A stretch of 48,406 nt of DNA from an uncultured Methanobrevibacter sp. (GCF_902788255.1 NZ_CADAJR010000015.1:1-48406), one strand, 5' to 3'. Shown: positions 41,378 through 48,406, numbered from the stretch's first letter. Made by a program: numbers and translations. The notes: generated by a model from the letters alone, not told the origin.

Positions 41378-42277
41378 TTATTCGATCAACCTTCCGATAT
41401 GGAACTGTATTTCTGCATATCTGTCAAGATATATCAGATACTCCGCCTTTGCCTCTTTTTGAACCTTATCTTTGAGTTGTGAAGCCAAGGAGGTGCCCTC
41501 ATATGCAGTGGAGATGTTGTTTGCAACATAACCTATTTTTTTATCGTCCATATATACTGCAATTGCATCATTGTCAAATTCATTTTCTGGTTCCCGGACA
41601 AGCTTTAATGGAGTATGGTAATATAAATCGGTTTTTCCATAATGTTTAATTCCAGTTATGGTAAAGAGCTTTTCAATGTCATTTTCACCGACGATCCTGA
41701 CGCTTGCAAAGAATTTCTTTTGGTAATCCCTGTTGAAATTGATTGAATCCCTCAGCCCGAGATATTTTTTGATATCCTCTTCACTGCCCCGTTCCGGAAG
41801 TGCATCAATAGCCCTTGTTATGGTATCTGATGCCTCATCGAGTTTTGACAATCCGTTGCACATTTTCTTTGACTTTTCAAGCAGTTCACAAGCCCAGTCA
41901 TATAGCATTCTTGCCTTGTTGTCCGACACCTTGCTGGAGCGTCTCAACTCCAATGAGCGATTGTAGCATCTTTCAGACTCACCAAACCTTTTGAGACTCT
42001 CCAGGATGATGGCCTTTCTGTTCCAGTTGTTCGGATGTCTGTCATCGTATTCCAAAGCTTCATTAATGACGCTGAGTGCTTCCGTGTCCCTGAAATCCAT
42101 GTACAAATCCCAGGCCTCCTCTCCCAGCCTGTCTGCAGGAGTTTTCCTTGGCCTGTATGAGGGTTCATAACCTGAATCCCAGCCATCATTATCAGAACTG
42201 TAGCTTCCGCTGCCTCCACAGTTCATGCAGATGTCTCCTTCATCAACCCAGCTTCCGCAATTTGGACAGATTCCCAT
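41378..42277 (-). CDS. Zinc-ribbon, TPR and HIRAN domain protein
   Basis: About 299 residues. Residues 3-22 are a zinc ribbon (CPNCGSWVDEGDICMNCGG). Residues 50-190 are TPR-like helices (LSVINEALEYDDRHPNNWNR, KAIILESLKRFGESERCYNR). Residues about 200-299 form a HIRAN domain with LKLVREPENEFDNDAIAVYM and KKIGYVANN. HIRAN domains bind DNA, in known cases 3' ends or stalled forks, so a role in sensing damaged DNA is plausible. It is the intact paralogue of the split gene at 12848-13768. ATG 42277 behind AAGGTGA is favoured. The next gene upstream is an EEP nuclease-like protein. Confidence 0.87.
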   Translation of the reverse strand: MGICPNCGSWVDEGDICMNCGGSGSYSSDNDGWDSGYEPSYRPRKTPADRLGEEAWDLYMDFRDTEALSVINEALEYDDRHPNNWNRKAIILESLKRFGESERCYNRSLELRRSSKVSDNKARMLYDWACELLEKSKKMCNGLSKLDEASDTITRAIDALPERGSEEDIKKYLGLRDSINFNRDYQKKFFASVRIVGENDIEKLFTITGIKHYGKTDLYYHTPLKLVREPENEFDNDAIAVYMDDKKIGYVANNISTAYEGTSLASQLKDKVQKEAKAEYLIYLDRYAEIQFHIGRLIE

Positions 42278-42317
42278 TTTTTTCACCTTGCCATTAACTC
42301 AAAACACTTTTAATAAT

Positions 42318-43136
42318 TTAAATCTTAAATACAAGTGGCAAATGGTCACTAACAGTAACCCATCTGTAATGGTCTAGTATTTCAAAGTCTTTTACCACAT
42401 TTTCAGCAGCATAAACAAAATCCAAGTGGAACGGATTGTTCAGATGTCTTGCCTGGAAAAATGTTTTTGATTTTTCACAACCTTGTTCATCATCGGTTAT
42501 TTCATGATAAACACTCTTTAAACCTTTACTTACAAGTTTTTCATCCAATACAGTATGGTTTTTTGCTTTTGGGTGATGTCCATTGAACCTCACATTACTG
42601 TTAAAGTCACCACACATAACAAGATTTTCGTCAAATAACTCCTCATTTGCATCGAAGTAGTCGTGAATCATTTCAACATACTTTGACATTGCCCAAACCC
42701 CAAGCAAATTAAACTCATCATTTACACGGACAGGAATGAAATGTTGAAACTCACCATTATCCTCAATCCTTTCAAGTTTTACATCATCTTTTGCAAATAT
42801 TCCAAGACCCTTATAGTGCAAGTTTCCTGTCCAGAAATAATTGTCCCCTGCAAATTCCTTGTATTCCTCTTCAGTTGATTGTGCAGGATCTTCACATTCC
42901 TGAATAACATAGATATCAGCTTCAAGATCAATTATTTCATTGAATTTTTCCCTGAATTTACCATTACAGTTCCATGAAACTATTTTCAATTGACTTTCAT
43001 CAAGCCATTTGTTTATTAAATTTTCAAATTCTTTAATTGCTTCTTTATTATCACTATCGGCAAGATTTGAGTAAATTTCATAGATTTTTATTTGATCCTG
43101 TGTCCAACTTTTTGGCATTTCATCTATTTCAATCAA
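42318..43136 (-). CDS. EEP family protein with N-terminal helical extension
   Basis: About 272 residues. Residues 1-50 are a helical extension (MPKSWTQDQIKIYEIYSNLA). The rest is an EEP domain with VSWNCNG, ADIYVIQECEDP, KGLGIFAKDDVKLE, LVMCGDFNSNVRF and VSDHLPLVFKI, all key residues kept. Closest relative in the window is the 7440 product. Its substrate is unknown. The start is probably TTG 43136 behind GGTGATTAAC. It shares a spacer of about 80 bases with the divergent nuclease-like gene at 43220 and a strand with the TPR-HIRAN gene. Confidence 0.85.
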   Translation of the reverse strand: MIEIDEMPKSWTQDQIKIYEIYSNLADSDNKEAIKEFENLINKWLDESQLKIVSWNCNGKFREKFNEIIDLEADIYVIQECEDPAQSTEEEYKEFAGDNYFWTGNLHYKGLGIFAKDDVKLERIEDNGEFQHFIPVRVNDEFNLLGVWAMSKYVEMIHDYFDANEELFDENLVMCGDFNSNVRFNGHHPKAKNHTVLDEKLVSKGLKSVYHEITDDEQGCEKSKTFFQARHLNNPFHLDFVYAAENVVKDFEILDHYRWVTVSDHLPLVFKI

Positions 43137-43219
43137 GTTAATCACCACTAATTTATACTATTTTCAAAACATTGTAATATAAGTTGTGTATAAATATCAT
43201 CATTTACATAACTATCCTC

Positions 43220-44026
43220 ATGAAAACCGAAATACCATTTAAAAGTGAATTTATTCTTCACACATTAACACAAGACTTCTTAGATGAATTGTTCAGTCTC
43301 GAATTTGTTGCATCAGAAATTCAGCTGAATGATTTGAGATTGGATAACCTGGCTTTTGACAATGATGCCAATTCATTTGTAATAATCGAATATAAAAATG
43401 AATTCAATGCGAATGTACTAAATCAGGCACAGGAATACTATGATTTGCTTCAGGAAAATCCCGAATACTTTTTAAATCGTCTGGACAATAAAAAGGATGT
43501 TGATTTTGATAATGTCAAGGTAATGATTATCGGACCAAAATTCAGTGATGAGCAAATAAAAGAGGCCAAAGACAATTTTGAATTGTGGAAAATAACATTG
43601 TTCAGCGATGGTGAAGTAAGCTATGAAAACCTTAAAACAAATGAGATTAAAAGTATAAATATCAATTTAGAAGACCTTAAACATTCAGAAGAACAATTAT
43701 TACAAGATAAAACTGAATATATGAAGGAATTATACTTTAACCTGAAAGACAATATATTAAACGAGTTCAGCGATGTTGAACTTAATTTTCAGGTCGATCA
43801 ATTCTCATTTAGGGCAAACGGCAAACTTGTCTGTGTAGTGAAATTCTTAAAATCAGGTTTCACCATATTCTTTTATGCCAATAATCTTGAAAATGCAGAC
43901 AAGGCAACTGACATTACCGATAAACCTCACACTGGAAACGCTAATTATAACCTGAAATATGAATCTGATGATGATTACGAATATTTCCTGGATTTATTCA
44001 AGCAGTCATATAACCAAAAGGTGTAA
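43220..44026 (+). CDS. PD-(D/E)XK nuclease-like protein with DUF5655 domain
   Basis: About 268 residues. Residues 5-110 look like a NucS/RecB-type nuclease fold: LRLDNLAFDNDANSFVIIEY K gives the metal-binding D...(E)xK arrangement (VIIEYK), and NQAQEYYDLLQE is the usual following helix. Residues about 160-268 match DUF5655 (KDNILNEFSDVELNFQVDQF; LVCVVKFLKSGFTIFFYA), a domain commonly attached to such nucleases. It may cut or bind damaged DNA ends. The ATG at 43220 lacks a ribosome site and GTATAAATA lies about 30 bases upstream, so the mRNA is probably leaderless. Three bases separate it from 44029. Confidence 0.72.
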   Translation: MKTEIPFKSEFILHTLTQDFLDELFSLEFVASEIQLNDLRLDNLAFDNDANSFVIIEYKNEFNANVLNQAQEYYDLLQENPEYFLNRLDNKKDVDFDNVKVMIIGPKFSDEQIKEAKDNFELWKITLFSDGEVSYENLKTNEIKSININLEDLKHSEEQLLQDKTEYMKELYFNLKDNILNEFSDVELNFQVDQFSFRANGKLVCVVKFLKSGFTIFFYANNLENADKATDITDKPHTGNANYNLKYESDDDYEYFLDLFKQSYNQKV

Positions 44027-44028
44027 AA

Positions 44029-44571
44029 ATGACATATAATATATGTCCGGCATGTGAAACAAAAAACGATTCCGCAGAGGAATACTGTCTCAACTGCGGT
44101 CAAAAGTTAATCTACAGTGAAGAAAAGGATGAAATCATAAGCTCCAAAATTCCAATTCCAAAAGATAAAATCATTCTTCTGGACTTAAACTACACACTAA
44201 TCAGCAATTCATGGTCAATTCGGTATGAGAAATATCCTGCCAAAATCAACAAGAGAAAATATGAAAAAGAACTGGTTGAATTAATCAAGGACAATTATGT
44301 CATTCTGATTACAGCAAGTCCTGATTACACTTCCGAGGATTCCCTAAAACACATCAGTGAAAACACCGATTTGAAAATCGCTGAATCCTACTGGAACTTC
44401 GGCAAGCGTCCTCATGAGCTTAAGGAATACTGGATGAAAAAGGAGGTTTTGCCTAAGCATGGAGAAGAACCCGACAAATACCTTGCAATAGAGTCAAACC
44501 CTAAAACAAGGGCAATGTATAAAAGACTTGGAATAGAAGCAAGGCCTAAGGGAGATTTCATAAGACAATAA
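44029..44571 (+). CDS. Zinc ribbon plus HAD-like domain protein
   Basis: A 180-residue protein: zinc ribbon (CPACETKNDSAEEYCLNCG) at residues 6-24 and a HAD-like domain with ILLDLNYTLI, VILITASPD and YLAIESNPKTRAMYK. It is strongly similar to the C-terminal third of the ExoIII fusion at 8914 (IPKDKIILLDLNYTLI and ARPKGDFI are shared). The first Asp of the HAD nucleophile motif is present, but the second is Asn, so phosphatase activity is probable but not certain. Paired with a nuclease-like protein, three bases downstream of it, it may process DNA ends. Confidence 0.82.
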   Translation: MTYNICPACETKNDSAEEYCLNCGQKLIYSEEKDEIISSKIPIPKDKIILLDLNYTLISNSWSIRYEKYPAKINKRKYEKELVELIKDNYVILITASPDYTSEDSLKHISENTDLKIAESYWNFGKRPHELKEYWMKKEVLPKHGEEPDKYLAIESNPKTRAMYKRLGIEARPKGDFIRQ

Positions 44572-44854
44572 CAGAAAAAAATCCCCATGATTTGACAGAA
44601 TTTAAAGCTCAGATCTGCTACATCAGACAAATAATATTTTAAGAGAATTTACAACTCTCTTACCATTCACCATTTAAATTTTGTTTAAATTTAAACCATT
44701 ATACATTAGGATATTATTTAATGTTAATTTTACAAGTTAAGGCCAATATTGACTTGAACTTATAATTAAATAATTATTTAAGCTTAAAAAAGTTTATATA
44801 GAATGTAAATTTAATTATATAATTAATGAGAACTCTTGAATTAGGAGAAATCAT
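44572..44854. other. AT-rich intergenic region
   Basis: About 280 bases with no gene. TTTAAATTTTGTTTAAATTTAAA (about 44672-44694) is inverted-repeat-like, and TTTATATAGAATG (about 44790) could be the TATA box of the mini-genes that follow. Confidence 0.4.
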
Positions 44855-44950
44855 ATGAAAGTTAATTTTAACGTTTATTTTAGAAATAACTTAATGATTT
44901 GTGCCGATTCAATCCAACTAAATATTGGAGGAACAATTTATGGAATCTGA
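44855..44950 (+). CDS. Mini-gene, 31 residues, coupled to the next
   Basis: A 31-residue frame (MKVNFNVYFRNNLMICADSI ...) with AGGAGAAATCAT before its ATG. Its end overlaps the start of the next mini-gene by eleven bases, and the ribosome site of that gene (GGAGG, 44929-44933) lies inside it. Too short to classify. Two correctly spaced Shine-Dalgarno sites in a row make real expression likely. Confidence 0.5.
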   Translation: MKVNFNVYFRNNLMICADSIQLNIGGTIYGI

Positions 44951-45032
44951 AGTTTCCATAACTATTACAGTAGATTTAACTCAAATAATTGATACAATCT
45001 GCTTAATAGTACTTTTATACATATTTATATAA
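44940..45032 (+). CDS. Mini-gene for a 30-residue membrane peptide
   Basis: A 30-residue frame (MESEVSITITVDLTQIIDTI, CLIVLLYIFI) behind ATTGGAGGAACAATTT. The last 15 residues form a membrane span. Small hydrophobic peptides of this shape occur as toxins or as subunits regulating membrane proteins; no antitoxin RNA is obvious here. Confidence 0.5.
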   Translation: MESEVSITITVDLTQIIDTICLIVLLYIFI

Positions 45033-45249
45033 AAGTAATGATTTCTCAATTATCACCCGCAAATAGATTGTAATCTAATTTTATCTAAGGTTTCTTTCGA
45101 AATATCCCAGTTTCGGTGTTCTCCCCTTGTTTAAAGCACACCCTATCTATTTGCAAATATTTATATACCATTAACAGTTAATAATTAAACAGAGGTTAAA
45201 CCTCCACAATTAGGTGATAACTTAATTGACCAATGTTTAGTTGGATAAT

Positions 45250-45298
45250 ATCAATATCTTGGGAAATTGCAGGATTTTATTCTGCAATTGATATTGAT
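45250..45298. repeat. Long perfect-arm hairpin
   Basis: ATCAATATC pairs with GATATTGAT and, inside a six-base bulge on one side, AATTGCAG pairs with CTGCAATT around a nine-base loop. It falls in a stretch of about 400 bases (45033-45429) without a recognisable gene. A 24-codon frame (45233-45307; MFSWIISISWEIAGFYSAID) covers it, with AGGTGAT fifteen bases upstream, but may be accidental. The spacer also contains GAGGTTAAACCTC (about 45192). Confidence 0.5.
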
Positions 45299-45429
45299 TA
45301 CACTTAACTATTTTTCAAACCTAAAACCATTTAAACTAATTTTAAAATCATGAAAAATTATTTTCGATTTGTTAATGTTAATAAATTGTATATATTCTAT
45401 CTTACAAAATATAAACATAAGGTGACAAT

Positions 45430-46158
45430 ATGGAAAATAAGCAAAAAATTATAATTGTAGCCTTGATAGGCATAATAATTGTTTTAGGTGCAGCAATCAT
45501 GGGCACCCTATTAAAAGAACCATCAAAAACAGTTGAATTATTTGAAAACGGAACCACAATTGAAGTATCAGCAGATACAAATCTCACAAGTCACGATAAT
45601 TTCAGTTCAACTTACCAAACAGGTAAAAATACAACAATTATCGGCATAGACAACAACAATCTTGCTGGAGCATTGGCATCAAAAATTCTATCTGATCTCA
45701 TCGTAAATAAAGGTGAAATGCAGGATAATGGTTTATACAAACTTGACAAGAAAAGCATTATGGAATTGGGCGATCAGTTAGGTCAGGGATATGATGAAAA
45801 CAAAATTAAAGAAGTGTATGTGGGCATAAAACATAACACTACAGTAAATCAAACCATAATACTTATCGGAATTGATGAACAGGAAATGACCAATATCATT
45901 AAAAGTGTCAACTGGAAACTGGGAACAACCACTACCACCGCTGTTTCAGCAGACACCAGCACACCAACATCCAGTGAATCAAGCAATTCACAGCCAACCG
46001 CATATGCATACAAGTCAGATGGAACTCCAATGTACAGCCAGAGCGAAGTTGACGACTATATGCTTAACAAATATGGTATGGTTGACTACCATGTCGGAGA
46101 AAACGGATACATCGATATGGATGAAGCAGGCTATGATAATGCCGGAAATCCAATATAA
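45430..46158 (+). CDS. MENK-type single-span protein with unrelated outer domain
   Basis: A 242-residue protein: MENKQK, a span (IIIVALIGIIIVLGAAIMG), an outer alpha/beta domain (LAGALASKILSDLIVNKGEM; KEVYVGIKHNTTVNQTIILI) without Ig-like repeats, a Thr/Ser-rich linker and a tail (AYAYKSDGTPMYSQSEVDDY ... NGYIDMDEAGYDNAGN). The tail is about 65 percent identical to that of the 34319 product, although the middle domains differ. AAGGTGACAAT precedes the ATG. Surface or wall association is likely. Confidence 0.83.
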   Translation: MENKQKIIIVALIGIIIVLGAAIMGTLLKEPSKTVELFENGTTIEVSADTNLTSHDNFSSTYQTGKNTTIIGIDNNNLAGALASKILSDLIVNKGEMQDNGLYKLDKKSIMELGDQLGQGYDENKIKEVYVGIKHNTTVNQTIILIGIDEQEMTNIIKSVNWKLGTTTTTAVSADTSTPTSSESSNSQPTAYAYKSDGTPMYSQSEVDDYMLNKYGMVDYHVGENGYIDMDEAGYDNAGNPI

Positions 46159-46177
46159 TTAAATTAAAAACAAAAAA

Positions 46178-46206
46178 GTGATATTTGGTTATTCACCACA
46201 TATCAC
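46178..46206. terminator. Hairpin between convergent genes
   Basis: GTGATAT (46178-46184) pairs with ATATCAC (46200-46206), with an inner TGGT/ACCA pairing. T-runs flank it on both strands (A6 before, T6 after), so it may end both the 45430 and 46248 transcripts. Confidence 0.5.
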
Positions 46207-46247
46207 TAAAACTAATTTTTTAAGACTTAAATTATTTAACTTTAATA

Positions 46248-46847
46248 TCACAACCTATTACCCATCTTTATATTTCCCTGTGAATCCTGTCCAAGATATT
46301 CGTAATGTCCATCCCCGGCAATTACAACATACTGACCGTTAGACAATTCAACAACACCACATTCATCCTGAGCAATTCCAGTTTTCCGATAATGACCTAA
46401 TTGAGAACTATATTCCGGATATTTACTTAAATCAACCTCATCAACCTTTTCAGTTTTTTTCTCTTTAAGAGTCAGTTTCTGAGAAGTTGAGTTTCCTGTG
46501 TAGTTGTCATTTCCATCATATGTCGCGTTAACGGTATATGTGCCCTTCTTCAAATCCAAATCAAGCTTTGCCTTACCCTTCATGTCGGTTTTGACTGTCT
46601 CATTGACCACAACCTTGCCTTTCTTGTTGACAACTATGACTTTGACCTTCTCTTTAGAAAGTGCGGTCTTGTTCATGTCAGTTAGCTGAATTTTCAGAGT
46701 TCCTCCAACATCCTGTGACTTGTCACTTACAATCTTGATTTTACTGGCCTCCTTACCGTGACCTGATTGCATGAACATCACTCCTGCAATGACGGCCAGA
46801 ATAACGGCAATTACGGCCAATATTATTATGATATTTTTGTTTTCCAT
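46248..46847 (-). CDS. MENK-type single-span protein with Ig-like domain
   Basis: A 199-residue protein: MENKN, span (IIIILAVIAVILAVIAGVMF), Ig-like domain (LKIQLTDMNKTALSKEKVKV; GKAKLDLDLKKGTYTVNATY) and a unique tail (KYPEYSSQLGHYRKTGIAQD ... GHYEYLGQDSQGNIKMGNRL). Sister of 28026 and 29453 in the domain but not in the tail. TAGGAGGTAGAAT precedes the ATG. It lies ten bases after the 46858 gene, with which it must be co-transcribed. Confidence 0.85.
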   Translation of the reverse strand: MENKNIIIILAVIAVILAVIAGVMFMQSGHGKEASKIKIVSDKSQDVGGTLKIQLTDMNKTALSKEKVKVIVVNKKGKVVVNETVKTDMKGKAKLDLDLKKGTYTVNATYDGNDNYTGNSTSQKLTLKEKKTEKVDEVDLSKYPEYSSQLGHYRKTGIAQDECGVVELSNGQYVVIAGDGHYEYLGQDSQGNIKMGNRL

Positions 46848-46857
46848 ATTCTACCTC

Positions 46858-47481
46858 CTATGTATGGTAACATCCCGCTTTAGGATCATATGCCACATAT
46901 CCTCCTACGGTAACCATTTCACCCGGCCTGTCACCATCGACTTGCATTTCAATATAGTGCATATCCCTTGCAATTGCCTCTTCACGTGTGATTCCCTGCT
47001 GGTCTACTTCCGGACCATATTCAGGATAGATTGATCCGTCAGAAGCGTATTTGCTTGTGTGAACTGCAGTTGATGTCTGCTCCTTGCTGATGCTTTTGGT
47101 GGCTGCCTTTTTGACTGTGACATTGTCTGAAATGCTGCAGCCGTCATATTTGGAGTTTCCATTGAAACTGCATTCAAGAGAATACTTTCCCTTTTCATCA
47201 AGTTTCAGTTTTGCCTTTCCCTTGGAGTTTGTAGAGACATCCTCATCGATTGTTATTCCGTCCTTATCGGTGAGTTTGATCTTAACTGTCTCGTTTGCTA
47301 TAGCAGTTCCATTGGAATCGGTCAACTTGACCACCAATGAATCTCCAGCAATGACATTCTTATCGGCAATTGAGAGCTTTGAATCCTCCTTTGCCATCAA
47401 AGGCGAAAACATTACAACACCAACAACAAGAATTGCAACGATTACGCATAGCAATATGATTATAGTCTTTTGGTCTTCCAT
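46858..47481 (-). CDS. MEDQ-type single-span protein with Ig-like domain
   Basis: A 207-residue protein: MEDQKT, span (IIILLCVIVAILVVGVVMF), Ig-like domain (LVVKLTDSNGTAIANETVKI; AKLKLDEKGKYSLECSFNGN) and a tail ending VTVGGYVAYDPKAGCYHT. The closest relative is 34941. Each locus thus pairs one MENK-type with one MEDQ/MENQ-type protein (34319+34941; 46248+46858), so the pair was duplicated as a unit and may work together. GGGGTAAAAAT precedes the ATG. Confidence 0.85.
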   Translation of the reverse strand: MEDQKTIIILLCVIVAILVVGVVMFSPLMAKEDSKLSIADKNVIAGDSLVVKLTDSNGTAIANETVKIKLTDKDGITIDEDVSTNSKGKAKLKLDEKGKYSLECSFNGNSKYDGCSISDNVTVKKAATKSISKEQTSTAVHTSKYASDGSIYPEYGPEVDQQGITREEAIARDMHYIEMQVDGDRPGEMVTVGGYVAYDPKAGCYHT

Positions 47482-47559
47482 ATTTTTACCCCATTAATTA
47501 TTATATTATGCACAATATTGTATTAATGTTTGGAAAAGCAAAAGTGAGATATTGGATTT

Positions 47560-47603
47560 AAAAAAAAATAGTATAAAATCACATCCTAATAGGATATGAT
47601 TAC
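47560..47603 (-). terminator. Hairpin and T-run at the end of the dCMP deaminase gene
   Basis: ATCACATCC-TAAT-AGGATATGAT (about 47578-47602, one mismatch) is followed on the minus strand by a short spacer and T9. Confidence 0.5.
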
Positions 47604-47607
47604 ACAA

Positions 47608-48057
47608 TCATTCATGAAGCTTCATGATTCCTTTCTGACTGACGATTTGATCGATTCCGGAGTTTTTAATCATCCTGAAGCATATCGGGCACGGTTCGGC
47701 ATCATCGATTTCAACCCAGTCACCCTCATCGAACTTCTCTCCGGCAAGATATATTGTTGATCCAAGCATCTCGTTACGGCTTGCACTAATCATTGCATTC
47801 TGTTCGGCGTGAACAGAAAAGCAATCATTGTACTGACCTGAATTTGACGGGAGATTCATCCTCTGACAGTCACCTCTGTCACAGCAGTTTTCCTCTCCCC
47901 TTGGATTTCCGTTATATCCTGTACTTACAATCTCATCATTGTTTACAATTACCGCACCGTATCTTCTTTTAAGACATGTGCTTCTTTTTGACACAGCAAG
48001 GGCAATAGCAAGATAATACTCGTTTTTGCTCATACGCTTTACATTTTCATCAGCCAT
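47608..48057 (-). CDS. dCMP deaminase
   Basis: A 149-residue zinc-dependent deaminase of the ComEB/dCMP deaminase family, converting dCMP to dUMP in dTMP supply. Visible motifs are YLAIALAVSKRSTCLKRRYG, AVIVNNDEIVSTGYNG, the catalytic VHAEQNAMI (His and proton-shuttling Glu) and AEPCPICFRMI (the two zinc cysteines). The CCDRGDCQRMNLP insertion with extra cysteines is typical of dCMP deaminases, which bind a second zinc there. Length fits the family. ATG 48057 lies before MADENVKRMSKNEYY; the frame is monocistronic. Confidence 0.92.
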   Translation of the reverse strand: MADENVKRMSKNEYYLAIALAVSKRSTCLKRRYGAVIVNNDEIVSTGYNGNPRGEENCCDRGDCQRMNLPSNSGQYNDCFSVHAEQNAMISASRNEMLGSTIYLAGEKFDEGDWVEIDDAEPCPICFRMIKNSGIDQIVSQKGIMKLHE

Positions 48058-48300
48058 AAGTTGTCTCCATTAAAAATAATTAATTATATTTTTGGATTTA
48101 ATGTTAATTAAATTATATGCACAGTTTGAAAACTAATCTTATTTCAATATCCTCGGTGGAAATGAAACGCTCCATCACAAAAAATAACAGTTGAAAGATT
48201 TGCTTTGATTATATTGAAAGGATAATGAATTATATTTAATGCCTGTATTGAAAACAGGACATTTTCATGAATCTTATACTTATAGCTGAATTTGAGGTCA
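48058..48300. other. Intergenic region
   Basis: About 240 bases, AT-rich, with TAATTAATTATATT as the probable promoter of the dCMP deaminase gene. Nothing else was recognised before the hairpin at 48316. Confidence 0.35.
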
Positions 48301-48315
48301 TTGTCCATTGAACAA

Positions 48316-48380
48316 CCTCGCCTTGAAGAAGGCGAGGATTCCTAGATTTTTCATGTTTATTTGCTCAATCGTTTATTGAG
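48316..48380 (-). mobile_element. Possible right end of an IS200/IS605-type element
   Basis: CCTCGCCTT-GAAG-AAGGCGAGG (48316-48337) is a perfect nine-base-pair hairpin next to GGATTCCTAG. On the minus strand this reads GGAATCCTCGCC...GGCGAGGTTGTTCA, the arrangement I know from the right ends of IS605/IS1341-type elements, where a TnpB gene and its guide RNA lie just inside. A second hairpin (CTCAAT/ATTGAG, 48364-48380) follows on the inner side. The element itself would extend beyond the window. Based on memory of the family pattern only. Confidence 0.35.
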
Positions 48381-48406
48381 TGTTTTCTAGGCAATCTCCG
48401 GGGTCC

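Overview
The window looks like a chromosomal piece of a methanogenic archaeon of the order Methanobacteriales, most probably Methanobrevibacter or a close relative. The reasons are the strongly AT-rich DNA, archaeal TATA-like promoters, Shine-Dalgarno sequences of the GGTGAT/GGAGG type, a secreted adhesin-like protein with beta-helix repeats and a lysine-rich Ig-like tail, winged-helix regulators of archaeal type, and many zinc-ribbon proteins. This is inferred from protein character; no rRNA or tRNA gene is present to confirm it. Almost everything here is accessory: the only housekeeping-type gene is a dCMP deaminase at the right end.

Layout. 1-700: noncoding, with degenerate TTAACATTAAC repeats. 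702-1700: a coiled-coil protein. 1.84-2.16 kb: a GC-rich, strongly folding stretch, probably a structured RNA. 2.8-6.8 kb (+): six tightly packed genes for zinc-ribbon/membrane/secreted proteins ending in an SseB-like protein. 7.0-10.2 kb (-): an operon with two endonuclease/exonuclease/phosphatase (EEP) proteins, one fused to a zinc ribbon and a HAD domain, plus a PH-like/SHOCT/zinc-ribbon protein. 10.4-13.8 kb (+): secreted proteins and a TPR-HIRAN gene broken by an in-frame TAA. 13.8-15.6 kb (-): the adhesin.

15.8-27.6 kb (-) is the most striking part: an eight-gene, almost gapless operon. In transcription order it encodes a TIR domain fused to an intracellular beta-helix, a two-domain Clp ATPase whose second domain looks degenerate, a Hanks-type Ser/Thr kinase, a J-domain-like protein with a C-terminal membrane anchor, a GrpE-like protein, a large divergent Hsp70, a tail-anchored TPR protein and a PPP-type phosphatase. 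The likely logic is a dedicated Hsp70/Clp machine, partly at the membrane, controlled by reversible phosphorylation and connected to a TIR (possible NAD-consuming) effector. I propose it as an undescribed signalling or defence system; that function is inference. A structured RNA followed by an intrinsic-type terminator lies just upstream on the same strand.

28.0-38.8 kb: single-membrane-span Ig-like proteins of one paralogous family, small secreted proteins, a polytopic membrane protein, two wHTH regulators, a second SseB-like protein and a TPR/zinc-ribbon protein, with several gene remnants between them. 39.2-44.6 kb: more zinc-ribbon proteins, an intact TPR-HIRAN gene, a third EEP protein, and a PD-(D/E)XK-like/DUF5655 nuclease paired with a free-standing zinc-ribbon-HAD protein. 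These echo the 7.4-13.8 kb genes, so the two DNA-repair-like sets are paralogous. 44.8-48.4 kb: a pair of mini-genes, three more MENK-type membrane proteins, dCMP deaminase, and a hairpin resembling the right end of an IS200/IS605-type element at the window edge.

Many minus-strand genes end in a perfect hairpin followed by a T-run, an intrinsic-terminator arrangement that helped delimit transcripts and recognise truncated gene ends.
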